A stretch of DNA of 64,000 nucleotides from Melanocharis versteri (lineage: Eukaryota; Chordata; Aves; Passeriformes; Melanocharitidae), in NCBI GenBank assembly GCA_013397845.1, contig VZTG01008548.1, positions 186,001 to 250,000 on the forward strand, given 5' to 3'. The position numbers and the translations under genes are program-made. This document shows positions 58,467-64,000 of this stretch, one piece after another (the stretch's first letter is position 1; each line of letters opens with the position of its first letter). The notes under the pieces were generated by a model. The model worked only from the letters and a program-made list of their open reading frames with translations. It searched no databases and was not told the origin of the DNA.

Positions 58467-59230
58467 GCTCAGTGCTGTGACTGGACATCTGATTCCTAGA
58501 CAGACTCTTGTGACTACTCATGTGAGCATCTTTAGCACCAAAATATTCTCCCTCACAAGTCTGTGGCCTTGTAGCCCTCCAAGAACTATGCCTTAGTATT
58601 ATGGGACCATGGCTAAGGGACATTCCCTCTGGTTTCTACTGTGATGCAGGGACAGCCTCTGTGCTGGCACCAGCCCCAACAAAAACTAGAGGTCTCCATA
58701 GCCTGGTTGGCTCTGGCTGGGTGTCACTACTCCTGGCAACATCTGCCAGTAAGAAGGAGGCATGATCCATCTGTGCCCCTCACAGAGGCCAGAACACACC
58801 TTACACGTAGGCCTGTCCCTTGCCACTGTCTGGAGCAACCATCTGCTTCAGCTTCATGAATGTTTAAGACTAGTGTGGTTTAAAAGAGGCCCTTGGGGGT
58901 TTTTTTATTAGTCGTGGAAAAAAATGAAATTGTGATGATGGACGTGCCACTGGAGTCATGCTTATTGCACTGTACCGTTCTTTCCTCTACAACTGTATGC
59001 AAATTCTTCAGTGGGTTTTACTGGGATCTGATGTAGGCTGTTGTTCTCTGATGTCTAGGGAAATTCCCAAATTAAAATTCTTCCAGTACCAGTTGCATAA
59101 TTCCATGAAAAGTTTCATAAAACTGTATTCATGTCACTCCCTGAAACCATCCTCACAATTGCAGAATATGTGGTTACAGCAGAAAGAGGAAATGGTTTGT
59201 TACAATAGATATTTTAAAAAGATATACTAA
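58467..59230. other. Non-coding stretch
   Basis: No gene or repeat is recognised. The frames at 58641-58859 and 58958-59230 show no known domain. Confidence 0.65.
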
Positions 59231-59272
59231 TTATTGTAACAGCAAATTTACAATAATGCAAATATTGTAAAT
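59231..59272. repeat. Alternating inverted repeats with octamer loop
   Basis: Three arms alternate: TTATTGTAA (59231-59239), its exact complement TTACAATAA (59248-59256), and TATTGTAAAT (59263-59272), the exact complement of ATTTACAATA (59246-59255). The middle arm can pair with either neighbour, giving two exclusive hairpins. The loop of the second hairpin holds ATGCAAAT (59256-59263), the perfect POU/octamer consensus, and the arms hold ACAATA, a SOX-like core. Confidence 0.75.
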
Positions 59273-59507
59273 ATTCTTGTTACATTTCATGTTTTATATA
59301 TTGGTATACATATAATTAATAAATATAGTATATGTATAATGTATTAGGTACTCATCTGTTGGCCTGACCCGCTTTCAAGGAAGGTGCATTGGCTTCTGGG
59401 AGTCTGGGTCAGGAATGTTACTGAGAAGCTGCCAAGCCTGATCAAACCCACAGGTTATTACCCACTATCAGTGCTCCACATGGAACCTGATAATATAACA
59501 CGCAGCA
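59273..59507. other. AT-rich stretch before CR1
   Basis: Strongly AT-rich to about 59345 (TATATATTGGTATACATATAA-like), then mixed sequence up to the CR1. Nothing coding is seen. Confidence 0.65.
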
Positions 59508-59926
59508 CCTCCCCTTCCGAGACAGGCTGAGAAAGTTGGGGCTGTTCAGCCTGTAGAAAAGAAGTTTGCATGGAGACCTCACAGCACCCTTCCAGTATCT
59601 GAAGGGGGCCCATAGGGAAGCTGGAGAGGGGACTCTTGGTCAGGAGCTGTAGTGATAGGACAGGGAATAATGGGTGCAAATTGAAAGAGGGCAAATTCAG
59701 GTTAAATGTTAGGATAAATTTTTCTCATATGAGGGTGGTGAGGCACTGGAACAAGTTGCCCAGAGAAACTGTGGATGCCCCAACCCTGCCAGTGTTCAAA
59801 GTCAGGTTGGATGAAGCCTTGAGCAAGCTGGTGTGGTAAGAGGTGTTCCTGCCCATGGCAGGGGTTGGGACTAGATGATCTTTAAAGTCCATTTTAACCA
59901 CTTAACATTCTATGACTTTATGATAT
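59508..59926 (+). mobile_element. CR1 LINE 3' segment, best preserved copy
   Basis: The plus strand follows the CR1 3' end with high similarity: GGGGCTGTTCAGCCTG, CCAGTATCTGAAGGGGGCC, GAGGGTGGTGAGGCACTGGA, GCCCAGAGAAACTGTGGATG, GCCCATGGCAGGGGTTGGG and CTAGATGATCTTTAAAGTCC. The tail is ATTCTATGACTTTATGAT. This is the end of ORF2 plus 3' UTR, truncated at 5' about 420 bases from the end. Together with the copy at 6.6 kb it is among the least diverged here, so probably among the youngest insertions. It does not encode a working protein. Confidence 0.96.
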
Positions 59927-62900
59927 AATAAGATCTCCGACTAGAAGATACCTGGAGTGTTTGGAGTGGTGGTGGCCATTCTGCTTCTCTGCTGGTGGTG
60001 TGGTCCTGCAGCAGCAGAGCTCAGCCAGGATAAAGGCACTAGAAAAAGGTCCTGCAAAAGCTCTGTGCAGACAGTGTAGACAAAGCACACATAGGATGCA
60101 GGTCAGGCACTGGAAACAGCAGAGGAACGGTGTCACGGCAGTATGACTTTGCCACACAAGGAAATGTCTTTAGCACCAGCACACACCAAGTCCAGTACCT
60201 GCACGTGCTTCGCATCCACACGCTGGGTGCCATTTTTGCACTGATGCAAACAGAGACTGTTCCTCTAACAAAGGCTGATCTGTCAAAATCGTGTCTCAGA
60301 AGGGCAATTCAAAAAGCCATATATTCACCAGACCAGAAAACTTATCTCAGTGTATTATGCTACTGTTCAAAATAGAGAAAAAAGCACTTTAAAACAATTT
60401 TTTTGTGATCAAATGTTCAGACAACTTAAAAGGCATAACATTTAGGACAGCAAAATTTCTTGGAAAGAAATCCAATTATGAGTAGGAGAGTCTTAGAGAC
60501 GAAGCAGTCTATAAAGTCATTGTGTAACTGCAGCAATTAAGTAGGTGACAAGATATTGAGTATTTTTTTAAATCTTATAGAATAAGAGATCTTAACAAAA
60601 ACAAAACACCAGGCAGAAATAGTGATTTTTTTCCCGTCAGGTTAACTTGCGGTTTTATTTCACTATTGCTTTCTTCAAGTAATTGCAGAATTCATCACCA
60701 CATAATTTGCTTTCATTTTCTTTTATGAGCATGTTTTTTCCTTGCCCCAAGTGAAACAGGATATCCATCTTTCAGAATTTCTGCCCTACCTTTTGCAATA
60801 CCATTCATTTGTGCGTGGTAAGAGCAAAAGCATTTAGCAAACCCCACTGTGGTTAAAGGAAATTTGCAGCTCTGCTATCGCAATAGAATAAAGCTTTTGT
60901 TGAGCTACAAGGTTGACTAATGCGGGACACTTCCTACTTCCCCTTACTTTGATGTCATCTGTTTCAAAGACAAGCTGCAGCAATATTAACTGTATTTTGC
61001 TGTTTATTTTTCTACTTTGCTGTGACACTGACTTTTAATGGGAGGAGTTTTAAAGAGCAAAGAAACCTGTTGAGGTGCCCCTTTCAATCTCCTGCCATCA
61101 GGCAGACTACCCCAGTGGCAATCATGCAAAGAAAACGATGTGTCTTCCCCCTGTTATGGTGAATATTGATTTTCCTTTTAAAACAAATTTCTGACAGTTA
61201 AGCGTCTGTGCTGCATTGTCATTGGTAACAAAAACTAGCTAAAAATCATGATAAGAGATTGAAAAATAAATCAATTTTGTTAAGTTTTTTTAATTACATG
61301 TAACATGCTAAGACAAGAAGAGTATGCATGACAATTTCTTGATAATTTGCTCTCCAAAATTTTAGTTTTACTTTGAAATGAAAGGAGTCACCAAAAGAGA
61401 ACTATAGGGCCTGTTTGTTCTAGGAAAATTCATGATGATGAGACAGTAACCAGGGAAGTAAGGACTGACGCTATAAAGTGAAAGTTGAGTAACTATGACT
61501 TTTTGAGCTAGATTGCTTCTGCTTTTACAGTTTTCTATTTCCCAGCTTTCCAACTTCACTAGCTGGTTAAATTTTGGGCTCAAAGAAAAGATGAAAGATC
61601 TTGGCCAATGAATCAACATCTCTGTCCCTTCAGCATGAGACCTTGCAAAGCCTGATCTCAGAGTCACCCAAGAGATCTTCCACTAAATGGGGAAAATCTT
61701 GGCCAACTTGGTCCATAGGGTTAAGGTAGGAAATTTAAAAAAAGAGGATGAATTTGAATGGAAATACCAGTTTTTTCATATACATTAAAAAGGAAATGAA
61801 AACCAATATTACGGCTGTTTTTAAAAAAGAGCTGCCAACCATTTTGAAAGAATTTTCTTTACTTGAAAAGGGATTTTGATTCAAGTGAAATCACCTGTGT
61901 ATGTGCCCTTTAAAAAGCATTTTGTAGAGATGCTATCAAGGCTCATCCACATCAAGACCATGTCTAGTCTCTGTGGTGAGTATTACACACCCCGTAAAGA
62001 AAGGTGGGTTAGAAGTGTATCAGCAGGCCTGTGTGATGCTGGCTCCTCCTGGGTTTCTACATCATGAGGTTGCCTTTATTTGCAGGATATGAGCTGTTTT
62101 CTCCAGTGGATTCTCACCTCCTGCATAGTCCAGGATGAGTGCTGCTCAGGGAAGAGAACAGCTGCTCAGCCCTCTCACTGTTTGTTCAGCAGCTGATCTC
62201 TCTTTCACCTATTGCCATCTGTGTCTTTCCTGAAATTTTCTACACCTGAAATGGTGGAGAGGTACAAACCACAACAGGATTTCTACCACAGCCTTCTAAA
62301 ACCTCTAAAGTATTAATTTATATGAGGGAAATGATGGCATTAATATCATTCCCATGAAAAACTTAAAACAAAGAGTTTTTCCTGGGGCTTTACATAGACT
62401 GAACCAAAAAATAGGAATATTTTTCATAAAATGTTTAATCCCTTTAATTTACTAAAGTTGCCTTATTTGTGAAATAAAAGGTTTTCGAGACAGCTTCAGC
62501 TACACAGATAAATTAATGGTAGAGGAATCAGATCTCCATTCTGATACTGTCTCCATTCCTTCAGATATCACAGTTTCTTCATAAAGGTGCTGAACACTAC
62601 AATGACTTCAGCTCTAGGTATCTGGAAAATGAAAACCACCGCTGTTGTTTTAGCTTCTAAAGCCTAACTATTATGAGTGGCCTACAGGGGCTCCACAGAT
62701 AAGACACCGCCAGTGATTCACCTTCCTTACTACAGAAGGTAACAAAAGGACCATGCCTGAGTCCTCCCTTACTGGTGATAACTTCCAGGAAAATCTTCCA
62801 AGGAAAAAGATCTTTGAGGAAAAATAGGAATTAATGCGTCTTTACAAGTTCACCAAACTACGGTCTTTCATCTGTCTTTCATTTTGAACGAAGCATGTCT

Positions 62901-64000
62901 CTCAGTATTAGGTTTAGGGTTCAGTAAGGAGGAGGGTGATTTTAAACATCCTCCTTTTCAGTCTTAAACCTTGGAGGGCAGCTGCTGTACCCTTAAAATG
63001 TAGTGTATAAATGGTAATGATTATAAAATACTTCAGGGAAAATGATATTTTAAAATGCTCAAAGGACTAACCCTAAATAAGAAGAATTTTTTTTTTAATT
63101 AAAAGAGATTTTTTCAAGAGTGCCTTGTTTTTAAAAGGGTCAAGATCATTCTGCAGAAGCAAGTCAAACTTTGGGGACATCTATTCCAGCAAAGGTGGTT
63201 ACAGCACCACAAAACTTTCAAAAAAAATCCCCTCAGAGTTCATTCCAAATCTGCTTCTTCCTTTTTGCATGTAATTTCCAGCAGTGAATAAAACCCTGAG
63301 GATAAATAAACTTAATTGTTTTTACATGCCCCCCACATGGCCTCTGACTTGTGTCGAGTGAGAGTCACTCTGCTGACGCACCTCTCGCCAGCCAGCTCTA
63401 CAGTGGAGTGGTGGCTCCCCTGCCCTCATTTTGCTTTCCCTCCCCACTTGGCAGAGGTACGAGTGTGGGATTTCACAGGCTCGTCTGCCAACTTTGTAAT
63501 GAGAGATGTGTCCAACTACTATTGGTTACTTTCAGTTTGTAAGGGCTAAAATAACATTATTTGAAGCTTCAGACGAATACCAGGAAGGAAAAAAGCCCTC
63601 TGATGTTGATTTACTGGAACACACTATCATCGAGACTTGAAGGGAGGCAATTTGAAAGGAACAAATTGCATGGATTGCACAAGCTATTAATTTTACAATT
63701 TGGTGAACAAGCCCAATAACGCATGCCCTAAAGTGAGAACGTAGGTAGCAAGCACCACAATTCACAGCCGTCACGTCTGTCTTAGACTGATCTTTGCATA
63801 ACTTCCCAGACTAAGTAGCTACTACTCTTTCTCAAAAAGCAGCTGAATTCACCCCTTCTTCTCTGTCTGTAGCTTCCAAAGTAATTTCCTTAACAGAGTC
63901 AGAACACAGCTAGTCCACTAATAATTTTAGGAATTAAACTGAAGATCATTACTGTATATTTTAATTGTCTATTAATATTACAAAAACCCTAAGAAACACA
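59927..64000. other. Non-coding stretch to window end
   Basis: No gene or transposon is recognised. Short A- and T-runs occur (for example 63089-63098). The frames at 59918-60233 overlap on both strands without known domains. If the 53 kb island starts a plus-strand gene, this would be within its first intron. Confidence 0.6.

Noticed and set aside
1..64000. tRNA, rRNA, snRNA, CRISPR arrays, bacterial-type operons or endogenous retrovirus
   Set aside because: No cloverleaf box pattern, regular repeat-spacer array, tightly packed same-strand genes or paired LTRs were seen on reading the sequence. A covariance-model or profile search would be decisive.

Overview
The window looks like ordinary, gene-poor DNA from a bird genome. 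The main evidence is six fragments of the CR1 LINE family. Several of them end in the avian CR1 3' tail (ATTCTATG/ATTCTGTG octamers). CR1 is the only clearly recognisable dispersed repeat, and by my rough sum recognisable CR1 covers only about 3% of the window, which is bird-like and unlike the denser repeats of turtles or crocodilians. The DNA is mostly AT-rich, with two compact CpG islands and one run of Ns, as in a draft vertebrate assembly. I cannot assign a species, a chromosome or a known gene.

Layout. 1-8.06 kb is unremarkable intergenic or intronic DNA with one clear reverse-strand CR1 3' end (6.60-6.82 kb) and one possible ancient CR1/L3 remnant (about 4.16 kb). 8.06-9.22 kb is a strong CpG island broken by a 162-base gap (8625-8786). 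It carries GC boxes, an E2F-like site, a CRE-like site and a good splice donor on each strand, so it is probably a promoter or first-exon region whose core is missing. 9.2-52.1 kb is a long gene-free stretch with four CR1 or CR1-like fragments, short hairpins, homopolymer runs, two small GC-rich patches (35.69 and 39.48 kb) and one speculative internal exon (38.76 kb). 52.1-54.0 kb is the most structured part. A second, smaller CpG island with a possible 5' exon sits between the two halves of one copy of a locally duplicated sequence, and an uninterrupted second copy lies just downstream. 54.0-64.0 kb holds a (TA)13 microsatellite, a decayed CR1 reverse-transcriptase segment (56.70-57.00 kb), a 19-bp minisatellite (58.36-58.47 kb), a CR1 3' end (59.51-59.93 kb) and an AT-rich inverted-repeat cluster (59.23-59.27 kb).

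No open reading frame resembles a protein I recognise. The longest gap-free frames (about 140-168 codons) are about what chance gives in 64 kb over six frames, so none is called as a gene. I saw no tRNA, rRNA, CRISPR array, bacterial-style operon or intact retrovirus. The only coding material I can identify is the decayed CR1 sequence, so there is no set of genes working together to describe. The candidate functional parts are the two CpG islands (promoters) and a few possible transcription-factor motif clusters. All of these need comparative or expression data to confirm.
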